Part shown: piece by piece, positions 1-8,456 of the stretch
Position numbering within the stretch: the first letter of the stretch is position 1
Layout of the letters: every line of letters starts with the position of its first letter
DNA from: BP-464 sp963825415
GTDB taxonomy: Bacteria; Actinomycetota; Thermoleophilia; Solirubrobacterales; Solirubrobacteraceae
Assembly: GCA_963825415.1 (NCBI GenBank)
Contig: CAWGTD010000003.1
Coordinates: 558,001 to 622,000, forward strand
DNA length: 64,000 bases
Direction of reading: 5' to 3'
Made by a program: the position numbers and the translations under genes
The notes under the pieces: generated by a model
Database searches by the model: none
Told to the model about the DNA's origin: nothing
What the model saw: the letters and a program-made list of their open reading frames with translations, nothing else

Positions 1-2
1 GC

Positions 3-860
3 GCGTTCAAGGTGACCGACGGCTTCATCGAGGAGTTCGGCGCGGCGCGCGTCATGGACACGCCGCTGGCGGAGTCGGGGATCATCGGCACGGCGGTCGG
101 CGCGGCCGCGGTCGGCATGCGCCCCGTGTGCGAGATGCAGTTCTCCGACTTCATCTCCTGCGGCTTCGACCAGCTGGTCAACGTCGCCGGCAAGATGTAC
201 TACCGCCAGGGCCTGCCGGTGAACATCACCGTGCGCCTGCCGTCCGGCGGCGGGTTCTCGGGCGGGCCGTTCCACTCCCAGAACCCAGAGGCGTGGTTCA
301 TGCACTCGCCCGGCATGAAGGTCGTCGCGCCGAGCACGGCCGAGGACGCAAAGGGCCTGCTGATCGCGGGCATCCGCGATCGCAACCCGGTCGTCTACAT
401 GGAGCACAAGCACCTGTACCGGCGGGTGAAGGGCGAGGTCCCCGAGGGCACCTACGAGACGCCGTTCACGGCCCGCGTCGCCCGCGAGGGCACCGACCTG
501 ACGATCTACGCCTACGGCGCGATGGTCCACACCGCGCTCGAGGCCACCGAGGACCTCGACGGCGCGTCGGTCGAGGTGATCGACCTGCGCTGCCTCAAGC
601 CGCTCGACGAGGAGGCGATCCTCGCCTCGGTGCGCAAGACGTCGAAGGCGCTGATCGTCGACGAGGCCAACCGCACCTGCGCCGCCGGCGCAGAGGTCGC
701 GGCGATCGTCGCCGAGAAGGCGTTCGAGGACCTCGACGGCCCGGTCACGCGCATCGCGACCCCCGACTGCCCGATCCCGTTCAGCCCGCCGCTGGAGCAG
801 GCCGTCCTGCCCAGCGTCGACAAGGTGAAGGAGGCCGCTCGTGAGCTCCTCGAATACTGA
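3..860 (+). CDS. Alpha-keto acid dehydrogenase E1 component, beta subunit (5' partial)
   Basis: This is the beta subunit of a thiamine-diphosphate E1 enzyme (pyruvate or branched-chain 2-oxoacid dehydrogenase), which decarboxylates the 2-oxoacid and passes the acyl group to the lipoyl arm of E2. The frame is open to the window edge (AFKVTDGF before the first GTG at 12), so the N-terminus is missing. Family landmarks are DTPLAESGIIGTAVGAA, EMQFSDFISCGFDQ, a Gly-rich LPSGGGFSGGPFHSQ loop and a C-terminal transketolase-type domain with DLRCLKPLDEE. The stop overlaps the E2 start by 20 bases, so the two are one operon. Substrate class (pyruvate, acetoin or branched-chain) cannot be decided from this subunit alone. 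Confidence 0.93.
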   Translation, partial: AFKVTDGFIEEFGAARVMDTPLAESGIIGTAVGAAAVGMRPVCEMQFSDFISCGFDQLVNVAGKMYYRQGLPVNITVRLPSGGGFSGGPFHSQNPEAWFMHSPGMKVVAPSTAEDAKGLLIAGIRDRNPVVYMEHKHLYRRVKGEVPEGTYETPFTARVAREGTDLTIYAYGAMVHTALEATEDLDGASVEVIDLRCLKPLDEEAILASVRKTSKALIVDEANRTCAAGAEVAAIVAEKAFEDLDGPVTRIATPDCPIPFSPPLEQAVLPSVDKVKEAARELLEY

Positions 861-2214
861 GACGCTTGTCGACGTCGAGATGCCCCAGATGGGCGTCTCG
901 GTCTCCGAGGGCACGATCGTCGAGTGGACCAAGCAGGTCGGCGACTGGATCGGCTACGAGGAGACGATCTGCTCGATCTCCACCGACAAGATCGACACCG
1001 ACCTGCCGTCGCCGGCCGCGGGGCGGGTGACCGAGATCCTCGTGGAGGTCGGCACGACCGTCGACGTCGGCACGGTGCTGGCGCGAATCGCCACCGACGC
1101 CAAGCCGGGCGAGGCGCACGCCAGCGAGGGCACGCCGCCGACCAGCGAAGCGGCGGCCGCCAAGGGCGACACGCCCCAGGAGTCGACCTCGTCGCCGGCG
1201 CCCGAGCCGGGGACCGCGACCCCCGACGACGCGCCGGTCCGCCGCTCCGCGGGCAACGGCAACGGCTCGCGCCGCTACTCGCCCGTCGTGCAGCGCATCG
1301 CCGCCGAGCACGACGTCGACCTCGACCGTGTCGAGGGCACCGGCCGTGGCGGCCGCGTGCGCAAGCAGGACGTCATGGCCTTCATCGAGAGCGGCGGCGC
1401 CGGCGAGGATCCGCCGCTGCACATCGAGTCGCCCTACCGGCCCGACGAGCCGGCGCCCGCCGCCGCGCCCGCGGCCGCTCAGGCGCCGCCCCCGCCGGCC
1501 GCTGCCCCCGCCCCGATGACGGCGGGGCACACGCCGCCGCAGGCGGTGGGTCCGACCGAGGGCCTGTCGCGCATGCGCCGCTCGATCGGCCAGCACATGA
1601 AGCGCTCGCTGGAGACCGCCGCGACCTGCACGACCTGGATCGAGGTCGACTTCGCGCGCATCGAGGTCGCCCGCAAGAAGCTCGGCGTCACCGCGCTGCC
1701 GATCGTCGCCCGCTGCGTGGTCGACACGCTGCGCGCCTACCCCGCGCTCAACGCCTGGATGGAGGGCGAGAAGTACAGCCGCTTCGACGACGCCGTGCAC
1801 CTCGGCATCGCCGTCTCGCTGGGCGAGGACGGGCTGATCGTGCCGGTCGTCCACGACGCGCAGGACCTCGCGCCGGAAGGGATCGCCAAGCGCATCCGCG
1901 ACCTCGCGAAGCGCGCGCGCTCGAAGGAGCTGGTGCCCGACGACGTGGCGGGCGCCACGTTCACGATCACCAACCCCGGCCAGTACGGCGCGATCATGGC
2001 CACGCCGATCATCAACCAGCCGCAGGTGGCGATCCTCGACCTCGAGGCCGTCGTCAAGCGCCCGGTCGTGGTGACCGACGAGGACGGGAACGACTCGATC
2101 GCGATCCGGCCGATCTGCATCCTCGGCCTGAGCTGGGACCACCGCGCTCTCGACGGCGCGCTGGCCGCCCAGTTCCTGGCCGAGCTCAAGCGACGGATCG
2201 AGTCCTGGGACTGA
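841..2214 (+). CDS. Dihydrolipoamide acyltransferase (E2) of a 2-oxoacid dehydrogenase complex
   Basis: E2 core protein of 457 residues that moves the acyl group from lipoyl-lysine to CoA. Domains in order: one lipoyl domain (about 9-85, lipoylated Lys50 in STDKIDTD), an Ala/Pro/Thr-rich linker, a peripheral-subunit-binding domain (about 145-183, YSPVVQRIAAEHDVD), a second Pro/Ala linker, and the catalytic domain (about 225-457) ending in DHRALDG with His434 and Asp438. The GTG at 841 lies inside the E1 beta gene. The apoprotein needs octanoyl transfer and sulfur insertion, which are encoded just downstream by lipB and lipA. An E3 gene is not in the window. Confidence 0.95.
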   Translation: MSSSNTETLVDVEMPQMGVSVSEGTIVEWTKQVGDWIGYEETICSISTDKIDTDLPSPAAGRVTEILVEVGTTVDVGTVLARIATDAKPGEAHASEGTPPTSEAAAAKGDTPQESTSSPAPEPGTATPDDAPVRRSAGNGNGSRRYSPVVQRIAAEHDVDLDRVEGTGRGGRVRKQDVMAFIESGGAGEDPPLHIESPYRPDEPAPAAAPAAAQAPPPPAAAPAPMTAGHTPPQAVGPTEGLSRMRRSIGQHMKRSLETAATCTTWIEVDFARIEVARKKLGVTALPIVARCVVDTLRAYPALNAWMEGEKYSRFDDAVHLGIAVSLGEDGLIVPVVHDAQDLAPEGIAKRIRDLAKRARSKELVPDDVAGATFTITNPGQYGAIMATPIINQPQVAILDLEAVVKRPVVVTDEDGNDSIAIRPICILGLSWDHRALDGALAAQFLAELKRRIESWD

Positions 2215-2215
2215 C

Positions 2216-2632
2216 GTGCAGCAGCGGGTCAGCCTGATCACGCTCGGCGTGACGGACCTGGCCCGCGCCCGCGCCTTCTACGAGGCGCTCGGCTGGACCA
2301 CGCGCGCGGCGCCCGACGACGACGTCGCCTTCTTCCAGGCCGGCGGAATGGTCGTCGCGCTCTGGAGCCGCGAACAGCTTGGTGAGGACAGCTGCGTCAC
2401 CGACGGCGGAGGCTGGGGCGGCATCACCCTGGCCCACAACGTCTCGTCGTCCGACGAGGTCGACGCGGTCATCGAGGAGGCGCGCGCCGCCGGCGCAACG
2501 ATCGGCCGCCCAGGCGCCGAGACCTTCTGGGGCGGCTATTCGGGCCTGTTCGTCGACCCCGACGGGCACCCGTGGGAGGTCGCGCACAACCCGCACTGGA
2601 CGATCGGCCCCGACGGCTCGGTCACGCTATAA
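2216..2632 (+). CDS. VOC-family (glyoxalase/bleomycin resistance-like) protein
   Basis: A 138-residue single vicinal-oxygen-chelate unit pair: an N-terminal beta-alpha half (VSLITLGVTDLARARAFYEA) and a C-terminal half with the typical SGLFVDPDGHPWEVAHNP segment. VOC proteins bind a metal and act as lyases, dioxygenases, isomerases or antibiotic-binding proteins, and the substrate cannot be read from sequence. It starts at GTG one base after the E2 stop, so it is probably cotranscribed with the dehydrogenase genes. Confidence 0.85.
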   Translation: MQQRVSLITLGVTDLARARAFYEALGWTTRAAPDDDVAFFQAGGMVVALWSREQLGEDSCVTDGGGWGGITLAHNVSSSDEVDAVIEEARAAGATIGRPGAETFWGGYSGLFVDPDGHPWEVAHNPHWTIGPDGSVTL

Positions 2633-2639
2633 CCCAGCG

Positions 2640-3014
2640 ATGGCTGAGACACCGGACATCACCAAGCTCGACTTCGTCGCCATCCCGTCGCGGGACGCGG
2701 AGCGCACACGCAAGTTCTACGTCGAGACCCTCGGCCTGCGACCGGACGACGGCGGCGAGTTCGAGTTCTGGGTCGGCGACACGTGCTGCGGCATCTGGGA
2801 ACCCGAGAAGCTGGGTCGCCCGTTCGCGCCCCAGAAGAACGGCCACCTCGCGCTTCACGTCGACGACGTGGCTGCTGCCCGAGCCGCTCTCGAGGCCCAG
2901 GGCGTCGAATTCGAGGCCGAGACACTCGACACGGGCGTCTGCCACATGGCGCTCTTCACCGACCCGGACGGCAACGACCTCATGTTCCACCACCGCTACG
3001 CCCCGCGCGGCTGA
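2640..3014 (+). CDS. VOC-family protein, second copy
   Basis: A 124-residue VOC protein (TKLDFVAIPSRDAERTRKFY ... MALFTDPDGNDLMFHHRYAP). It is distinct from the preceding VOC protein in sequence, so this is not a recent duplication. A TATAAC hexamer at 2628-2633, inside the end of the previous gene and 6 bases before the ATG, suggests its own leaderless start. No Shine-Dalgarno sequence is visible. Function is unknown beyond the fold. Confidence 0.85.
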   Translation: MAETPDITKLDFVAIPSRDAERTRKFYVETLGLRPDDGGEFEFWVGDTCCGIWEPEKLGRPFAPQKNGHLALHVDDVAAARAALEAQGVEFEAETLDTGVCHMALFTDPDGNDLMFHHRYAPRG

Positions 3015-3025
3015 ACGCCCGCGCG

Positions 3026-3238
3026 CTACTCGGGGTCGGCGACCCCGACGTGGTCGGTCCAGTTCTCGTCGATGTCGGTGAGCATCTGGACGATGTCGAT
3101 CTCGTGCTGACGGCCGGCGATGTCGAAGCGGCGGCGGTCGCCCTCGTCGTCGCCTTCTAGCCCGCTCTGGTCCTCGAAGGCGTCCAGGATCCTGTCGGCG
3201 TCCTCGTCGAGCTTGGTCAGGATCAGGTGGTTGGTCAT
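3026..3238 (-). CDS. Small acidic hypothetical protein
   Basis: A 70-residue frame starting MTNHLILTKLDEDADRILDA and rich in Asp/Glu (DQSGLEGDDEGDRRRFDIAG). I do not recognise a family. The ATG at 3238 is preferred over an upstream in-frame ATG at 3277 because that one overlaps the lipB start. It is divergent from lipB and convergent with the VOC gene, and its amphipathic pattern and acidic composition make it more likely real than a shadow frame. Confidence 0.55.
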   Translation of the reverse strand: MTNHLILTKLDEDADRILDAFEDQSGLEGDDEGDRRRFDIAGRQHEIDIVQMLTDIDENWTDHVGVADPE

Positions 3239-3262
3239 CGCCGCGGTGTCACCCCCTCGGCC

Positions 3263-3268
3263 TACCAT
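3263..3268 (+). promoter_or_regulatory. Candidate leaderless -10 element for lipB
   Basis: TACCAT lies 7 bases before the lipB ATG and there is no Shine-Dalgarno sequence between them. This matches the spacing seen at many other unit starts in this window. A transcript starting at or next to the ATG is inferred. Confidence 0.45.
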
Positions 3269-3275
3269 AAATGGC

Positions 3276-3977
3276 ATGACCGACCTGTGGGTGGTCGACG
3301 TCGGCCAGGTCGAGTACCGCGAGGCCTACGCGCTACAGGAGCGCGTGCGCGCGGCGCGCCAGGCCGAACGGGTGCCCGACACGCTGCTGCTGCTCGAGCA
3401 CCCGCCCGTCTACACGCGCGGGCGGCGCACCGGCCCGGGCGAGCTGCCGATGGGCGAGCAGTGGTACATGGCGCAGGGCATCGACGTCGTCGACGTCGAC
3501 CGCGGCGGCAAGGTCACCTACCACGGCCCCGGCCAGCTCGTCGGCTATCCGATCATGCGCACCGACGACGTGCTCGAGTTCGTGCGCACGATGGAACGCG
3601 CGATCGTCACCGCGCTGGCCGACGAGGGCATCGAGGCGCACGTGCGCACTCCCGAGGGCCCCGACTACACCGGCGTGTGGGCGGGCGAGCGCAAGATCGC
3701 CTCGATCGGCGTCCACGTGGCCAAGGGCGTGACGACCCACGGTTTCGCGGTCAACGTCCAGAACGACCTGCAGCCGTTCGAATGGGTCGTGCCGTGCGGG
3801 CTGGAGGGTGTGCGGATGACCTCGCTCTTGCGCGAGTCACGCCGCACCGGCGAGCTGCTGCACTGCTTCCGGCGCCGGATGGCCTGGCGCTTCGCCGAGG
3901 CCCACGGGCTGCGCCAGCGGCTCGTGTCCGGAGCGCGACTCGACGCCGCGCTCCGGACCGAACTCGTCTCGTCCTAG
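3276..3977 (+). CDS. lipB: Lipoyl(octanoyl) transferase
   Basis: LipB transfers octanoate from octanoyl-ACP to lipoyl domains, the first step of de novo lipoate assembly. The 233-residue protein carries the substrate-pocket motif RGGKVTYHGPGQLVGYP (77-92), the Lys of GERKIASIGVHV (Lys140) and the acyl-accepting Cys of VVPCGLEGVRMTSL (Cys174). The chosen ATG gives the normal N-terminus (MTDLWVVDVGQVEY). Its stop shares the tetranucleotide CTAG (3974-3977) with the convergent gene. lipA lies 1.6 kb downstream and the E2 substrate 1 kb upstream. Confidence 0.97.
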   Translation: MTDLWVVDVGQVEYREAYALQERVRAARQAERVPDTLLLLEHPPVYTRGRRTGPGELPMGEQWYMAQGIDVVDVDRGGKVTYHGPGQLVGYPIMRTDDVLEFVRTMERAIVTALADEGIEAHVRTPEGPDYTGVWAGERKIASIGVHVAKGVTTHGFAVNVQNDLQPFEWVVPCGLEGVRMTSLLRESRRTGELLHCFRRRMAWRFAEAHGLRQRLVSGARLDAALRTELVSS

Positions 3978-5459
3978 GTGCTCGCGAGGCCCAGGCCGGC
4001 GCGAGCGGCCGCGCTCTTCAGCGCTTTCTGGTCGCCCGTGAGCAGCAGGCAGGCCGCGCTGAGCTTCAGCCCGCCGCTCATCGACTTCTGGAGGTTGGCC
4101 GCCTGGAGCTGCTGTGCAGGCGACATCCACGTGCCCGTCGCGCTGGCACCGGCCGACGGCCCCGGCTTGTACTGGTAGACGTCGAAGCCACGCCGGTGGT
4201 CGTTGCCGAACAGGTAGAAACCCTTGCGGTCGACGTACTGGGCCTTGACAGCCCACGTGTCGGAGTCCGGGAAGCGATACCAGCCGAGCTGCTTCATCCC
4301 GATGCCGGCGCCCCCGAGGGCGACGCCGACCAGGCCGCTGAGGTCGACCACCCGGACGCCGCCGTTGTAGTAGGCGATCGTCATCAGCTGCTGCTTGCGC
4401 CACAGCTGGAAGACGTGCGCGGTGCACGTCCCGAGGCCGTCCTCGGTCGCCCCGACGTCGTCGATGTTCCAGTAGCCGACCTTCACCGGCGCCTTCTCCA
4501 GCGCCCCGGTGATGTCGTAGATGTGGACGCCGCCGTTCGGGCACTGGCCGGTGCCGGTCGCGCCCGCCACCTCGTCCTCGGCGAGCAGGAAGTCACGCGT
4601 GCCGAGGTTCGGGTCGGTGATCGTCATCGCCTCGGTGAGGTGCCAGACGTTGATCGCCGGGTCGAACAGCTTGCCGATCGACACCGGGTGCGCGGGATCG
4701 GTCGTGTCGAAGATCTCCGCGTGGGAGAGCGCCGCCACGTAGGCCCGCGTGCCGCTCGCGTTGAACGCGATGTCGTGCGACTCCGTGCCCAGTCCGGGGA
4801 ACGTCACCAGCGCCACCTCCGGCAGCGACTTCGGCGCCGAGAGGTCGGTGATGTCGGTGATCTCGACCGCCGGGAGCGGGCTGGTGATGAGGTCGGAGTT
4901 CGAGTTGTAGAGGTACCTGCCGCTCGGGTGGACCGTCACGTTGTGCGACCCCTGCGCGAACGGCGCGAACGAGACCGTCCGCGGGTGATACGGGTCGGTG
5001 ATGTCCGCGATGAACGTGCCGTAGCCGTTGCTCGGCACGTTCAGCCCGAGCGCCCGCGCCTCGTCGTCGCACGTCGAGTTCTCGCGGAACGTGTAGCCCG
5101 TGTCGTGCGTGTAGGCGACGAACACGCGGTTGTCCAGATCCGGGCGCGTGAAGATCTCAGGGTCGCCCTGCGAGACGCCGCAGTCCCACACCGCGACCTC
5201 ATGGGCCTGGGCGGGGCGCGTGACGTCCATGACGCGCAGGCCGGCGGCGTAGGTGCCGACGAACGCGAACTTCTTCTTCACCCCGTCGATGTCGTAGGAG
5301 TGGAACTCCAGGTCGGTGCCGGGGCTGGTCTCCCCGTAGGGGATGTTCTTGACCGGCTTGATGTTGGCGCCGCGGCCGGTGGCGGCGGCGGCGAACGCGG
5401 AGGCCGGAAGCGCGAGCAGCAAGCGCCGCGACGCCCAGCGAGAGACGAAGGGTCTTCAT
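3974..5459 (-). CDS. Secreted LVIVD-repeat (beta-propeller-like) protein, frameshift in signal peptide
   Basis: A secreted protein of about 490 residues made of repeated segments such as GLRVMDVTRPAQ, FIADITDPYHPRTVS, VEITDITDLSAPK and HIYDITGALEK, the pattern of LVIVD-type propeller proteins. The ATG at 5459 opens a perfect signal peptide (MKTLRLSLGVAA), but the frame must change at about 5423 to continue as LLLALPASAFAAAATG. One extra C there explains it. Without the correction only a TTG start at 5422 is available, which cuts the signal peptide. The role is unknown; these proteins may bind cell-surface or extracellular ligands. Convergent with lipB, divergent from lipA. Confidence 0.8.
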
Positions 5460-5528
5460 GTAGCGCTGCAACGCAGCCCAGGGCTCCGATCTTGCGGATG
5501 AACTTGATTCCGGAGTGGCGTGGCGAAG

Positions 5529-5534
5529 TACCCT
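5529..5534 (+). promoter_or_regulatory. Candidate -10 element for lipA
   Basis: TACCCT lies 7 bases before the GTG of lipA. A TTGATT at 5504-5509 is a possible -35 with a spacing near 19. The region 5460-5541 is the only intergenic stretch between lipA and the divergent LVIVD gene. Confidence 0.4.
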
Positions 5535-5541
5535 GAGAGCG

Positions 5542-6510
5542 GTGAGCACGCGGTCGCGGGCCAATCCCGGCGGGATGGACGTCCTGAAGGTCCTCGGGGC
5601 CGACGTACGCCCGATCCGCGAGCGCAAGCCGCCGTGGTTCAAGGTGCCGCCGCCCGGCGGCGAGCGCTACGTCGAGCTGTCCAAGCTGATCCGCTCGGAG
5701 AACCTCAACACGGTCTGCCAGGAGGCCGCCTGCCCCAACGTGGGCGAGTGCTGGGAGCGCGGCACGGCGACCTTCATGATCCTCGGCGACACGTGCACGC
5801 GGCGCTGCGGCTTCTGCAACGTCAAGACCGGCAAGCCGACCTGGAACGACCCGCTGGAGCCCGCGCGCGTCGCGCGCTCGGTCGCGCGGATGGGTCTGCG
5901 CTACGCGGTCGTCACGAGCGTCGACCGCGACGACCTGCCCGACAAGGGCGCGCGCATCTGGGCCGCCACCATCCGCCAGATCCGCCACCAGGCACCCGGC
6001 TGCAAGGTCGAGGTGCTCACGCCCGACTTCCAGGGCCAGGAGATGCCGCTCGCCACGGTGCTCGCCGAGCGCCCCGACGTCTTCAACCACAACGTCGAGG
6101 TCGTGCCGCGGCTGTACCCGGTCGCGCGCCGCGGCTCGACGTTTCCGCGGTCCTGTCGGGTGCTGCGTAACGCCAAGGCGATGGGCGAGGGCAAGGTCAA
6201 GACGAAGTCGGGCCTGATGGTCGGCCTCGGCGAGACGCACGACGAGATGGTCGCGACGTTCGAGGGGCTGCGCGAGTCCGGCGTGGACATCCTCACGGTG
6301 GGCCAGTACCTGCGCCCCTCCGAGCGCCACCTGCCGGTGGTGCGCTACTGGCACCCCGACGAGTTCGCCGCGCTCGAGGAGGCGGCCTATGCGCTGGGGT
6401 TCGACCACGTGGCCGCCGGCCCGCTGGTCCGCTCCAGCTACCACGCCGACGAGGCGGTCGCCCACGACCGGCCCGGCGTGGGCCCGCTCGCCGCCGCGGC
6501 GGCCTCCTAG
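5542..6510 (+). CDS. lipA: Lipoyl synthase
   Basis: Radical SAM enzyme that inserts two sulfurs into protein-bound octanoyl groups. The 322-residue protein has the auxiliary [4Fe-4S] cluster motif CQEAACPNVGEC (Cys59, 64, 70), the radical SAM motif CTRRCGFC (Cys85, 89, 92), the GQYLRPSERHLPVVRYWHP block and the C-terminal RSSY whose Ser ligates the auxiliary cluster. The GTG at 5542 is chosen because a -10 hexamer sits 7 bases upstream; an ATG at 5575 is the alternative. With lipB it modifies the E2 encoded upstream. Confidence 0.96.
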   Translation: MSTRSRANPGGMDVLKVLGADVRPIRERKPPWFKVPPPGGERYVELSKLIRSENLNTVCQEAACPNVGECWERGTATFMILGDTCTRRCGFCNVKTGKPTWNDPLEPARVARSVARMGLRYAVVTSVDRDDLPDKGARIWAATIRQIRHQAPGCKVEVLTPDFQGQEMPLATVLAERPDVFNHNVEVVPRLYPVARRGSTFPRSCRVLRNAKAMGEGKVKTKSGLMVGLGETHDEMVATFEGLRESGVDILTVGQYLRPSERHLPVVRYWHPDEFAALEEAAYALGFDHVAAGPLVRSSYHADEAVAHDRPGVGPLAAAAAS

Positions 6511-6517
6511 ACCATCC

Positions 6518-7295
6518 GTGTTCCCGCTGCGGGACAACATCCCGACGGATCGGACCCCGTTCGTCACGATCGCGCTGATCGTCGCCAACGTGCTCGTCTA
6601 CTTCCTCTGGCAGAAGGGCGGGATCTCGTTCGGCGACCCGAGCGGTGAGCACTACCTCCAGCAGCTCTCGGACTACGCCGCGTTCCCTTACGAGCTGACG
6701 CACCCGGGCAAGCACTGCCAGCTGCTGCTGGAGTCCGGACAGTCGCTGTGCGAGGGCATGTCGGGCGTCTCCGGGCAGGCCGACTCGCAGCCGTCGACCT
6801 GGATCACGCCGTTCACCGCGATGTTCATGCACGGCGGGCTGCTGCACCTCGGCGGGAACATGCTGTTCCTCTGGATCTTCGGCAACAACGTCGAGGACTC
6901 GATGGGCCCGTTCCGGTTCATCGTCTTCTACCTCCTCGGCGGCGATGGCGGCGACCGCGCTGCAGACCGCCATCGATCCGAGCTCCCCGATCCCCACGCT
7001 GGGCGCCTCCGGCGCGATCGCCGCCGTGCTCGGCGGCTACATCCTGCTCCACCCCCGCGCCCGCGTCCTGACGGTGATCTTCATCATCTTCTTCTTCACG
7101 CTGATCGAGATCCCGGCGGTGTTCGTGCTCGGCGGCTGGTTCGTGCTGCAGATCATCAACGCCGGCAACACCGTCGAGGGCGGGGGCGGGGTGGCCTACT
7201 TCGCCCACATCGGGGGCTTCGTGTTCGGCGTGGCGCTGATCCACGCGTTCGCCAAGCGGCGCAAGGAGACACCACCGCGATTGCCGGTCTACTGA
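6518..7295 (+). CDS. Rhomboid-family intramembrane serine protease (frameshift in this sequence)
   Basis: Six-helix rhomboid. The first part has the HGGLLHLGGNMLFLWIFGNN block that precedes the active site. The second part carries the catalytic Ser motif GASGAIAAVLGGY and the catalytic His in AYFAHIGGFVFG. The two parts lie in different frames. Reading FYLLGG at 6938-6943 then ATALQTAID needs one extra base removed near 6938-6943, which gives a normal-length rhomboid of about 258 residues. The GTG at 6518 follows lipA by 7 bases. Substrate unknown. Membrane segments continue normally across the break, so I infer a sequence error rather than loss of function. Confidence 0.85.
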
Positions 7296-7465
7296 TGCGT
7301 CAGGTAGCGCTGGTCGCGGTGCTGGCGATGATCGGCCTGTTCGCCTTCCTCACGCTGAGCGTGGCGATTCGCGACGGCGTCGACATCCTCACCGTCGTGT
7401 CGATCATCGTCCTGGCGATGTTCGCGTTCGGGATCGTCGGCGCGCTGCGCCACCCGCCCGACTGA
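7295..7465 (+). CDS. Small two-helix membrane protein
   Basis: A 56-residue protein with two predicted membrane helices (VALVAVLAMIGLFAFLTLSV and ILTVVSIIVLAMFAFGIVGA) joined by a short polar turn (AIRDGVD). Its ATG overlaps the rhomboid stop (TGATG), and its own stop overlaps the next ATG in the same way, so it is translationally coupled on both sides. I do not recognise a family. Tight packing with a rhomboid gene makes an accessory or unrelated membrane role equally possible. Confidence 0.75.
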   Translation: MRQVALVAVLAMIGLFAFLTLSVAIRDGVDILTVVSIIVLAMFAFGIVGALRHPPD

Positions 7466-8397
7466 TGAGCCGGCGCGCCGTCGCGCTTGCGGCGGGCGTG
7501 CTGCTCGCCGGCTGCGGCACGGACGTCGAGAAGCCTCGCGAGCGCCCTGCCGCCCCCAGCCGCGGCGCGGCGCAGGTGGCCAACGGACCCGTCGCGCCGG
7601 CCCCGGGCCCGCTACCGCTGGCGGTCAAGCTCACCGGCGGGCCCGACCCGGTGCGCGTGCGCTTTCACCATCCGCCGCGCAGCGGGCTGCTGTTCGACCT
7701 CGACACCGGCCGGGTGCTGTGGCGACGCAACCCCGAGCGCGTGCTGCCGATCGCCTCGCTGACGAAGATGATGACCGCGCTCATCGTCGTCGACGCGGCC
7801 GGCGCCGACACCCACGTGCGGATCACCCGTAGGGCGTTGGCCTACCAGGGCTCGGGCGTGGGGGTGCTTCCGCGCGGCAAGCGCGTGCGCCTGGAGACGC
7901 TGCTGCACGGCCTGCTGCTGCCCTCGGGCAACGACGCGGCCCGGGCGCTGGCCGAGCACGTGGGAGGCACGATCAAGAACTTCGTCGCGCTGATGAACCA
8001 GCGCGCGGCGGAGCTGAACCTGCGCTGCACCCACTACACCTCGGTCGACGGCTTCGTCGACGCCGGCAACCACTCCTGCGCGGTCGATCTCGCCGCGCTG
8101 GCGCGCGCGATGCTCGACAAGCCGCGGCTGGCCCGGATCGTCCGCCGCCGCCGGGCGATCCTGCCGCTGGCGATCAAGGGCGGGCGGGTCTACCTCTACA
8201 ACAACAACCCGCTGATCCTGCGGCGCTACGCGGGCGCGATCGGCGTCAAGACCGGCTTCACCGACGCCGCCGGCCACTGCCTCGTGGCGGCCGCGCGACG
8301 GCACGGACGAACGCTCGGCGTCGTGCTGCTGCACTCGCCGGACACCGGCGACCAGGCGCGCAAGCTGCTCGACCGCGGCTTCCGGGCGCAGGGCTGA
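7465..8397 (+). CDS. D-alanyl-D-alanine carboxypeptidase, lipoprotein (peptidase S11)
   Basis: Low-molecular-weight penicillin-binding protein that trims the terminal D-Ala of peptidoglycan stem peptides. All three active-site motifs are present: SLTK (Ser97-Lys100), SGN (153-155) and KTG (261-263). A lipobox (LLAGC, Cys17) predicts a lipid anchor on the outer face of the membrane, unlike the C-terminal amphipathic anchor of classic DacA, and residues 18-60 are a flexible Pro/Ala linker. The C-terminal beta domain of DacA is absent. Start ATG overlaps the upstream stop (TGATG). Confidence 0.93.
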   Translation: MSRRAVALAAGVLLAGCGTDVEKPRERPAAPSRGAAQVANGPVAPAPGPLPLAVKLTGGPDPVRVRFHHPPRSGLLFDLDTGRVLWRRNPERVLPIASLTKMMTALIVVDAAGADTHVRITRRALAYQGSGVGVLPRGKRVRLETLLHGLLLPSGNDAARALAEHVGGTIKNFVALMNQRAAELNLRCTHYTSVDGFVDAGNHSCAVDLAALARAMLDKPRLARIVRRRRAILPLAIKGGRVYLYNNNPLILRRYAGAIGVKTGFTDAAGHCLVAAARRHGRTLGVVLLHSPDTGDQARKLLDRGFRAQG

Positions 8398-8404
8398 ATC
8401 CCGA

Positions 8405-8410
8405 TAGGGT
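8405..8410 (+). promoter_or_regulatory. Candidate -10 element of the acyl-CoA dehydrogenase operon
   Basis: TAGGGT, 10 bases before the palindrome at 8421. A transcript starting 7-9 bases downstream would begin just before the palindrome, placing an operator at about +1 to +20. Unlike most units here this one has a leader and a Shine-Dalgarno sequence. Confidence 0.4.
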
Positions 8411-8420
8411 CCCGACTTGA

Positions 8421-8436
8421 CTGGCCGGTCGGCCAG
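8421..8436. promoter_or_regulatory. 16-bp perfect palindrome, probable repressor operator
   Basis: CTGGCCG-GT-CGGCCAG: perfect 7-bp arms around a 2-base centre, located between a -10-like hexamer and the Shine-Dalgarno sequence (AGGAGA, 8444-8449) of the first acyl-CoA dehydrogenase. Size, symmetry and position fit a TetR-family operator controlling a fatty-acid or acyl-CoA catabolic operon. The regulator itself is not in the window. Confidence 0.6.
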
Positions 8437-8456
8437 AGACCACGAGGAGACGAGCA

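Noticed and set aside
781..2241. Long minus-strand reading frame of 486 codons opposite the E2 gene
   Set aside because: It is the antisense shadow of a high-GC gene: Arg/Ala/Gly/Val-rich, no family motif, and fully overlaps the well-supported E2.
3227..5536. 769-codon plus-strand frame across lipB and the LVIVD gene
   Set aside because: No protein-like pattern (long runs of Arg, Val, Asp), and it lies over two recognised genes on known strands.
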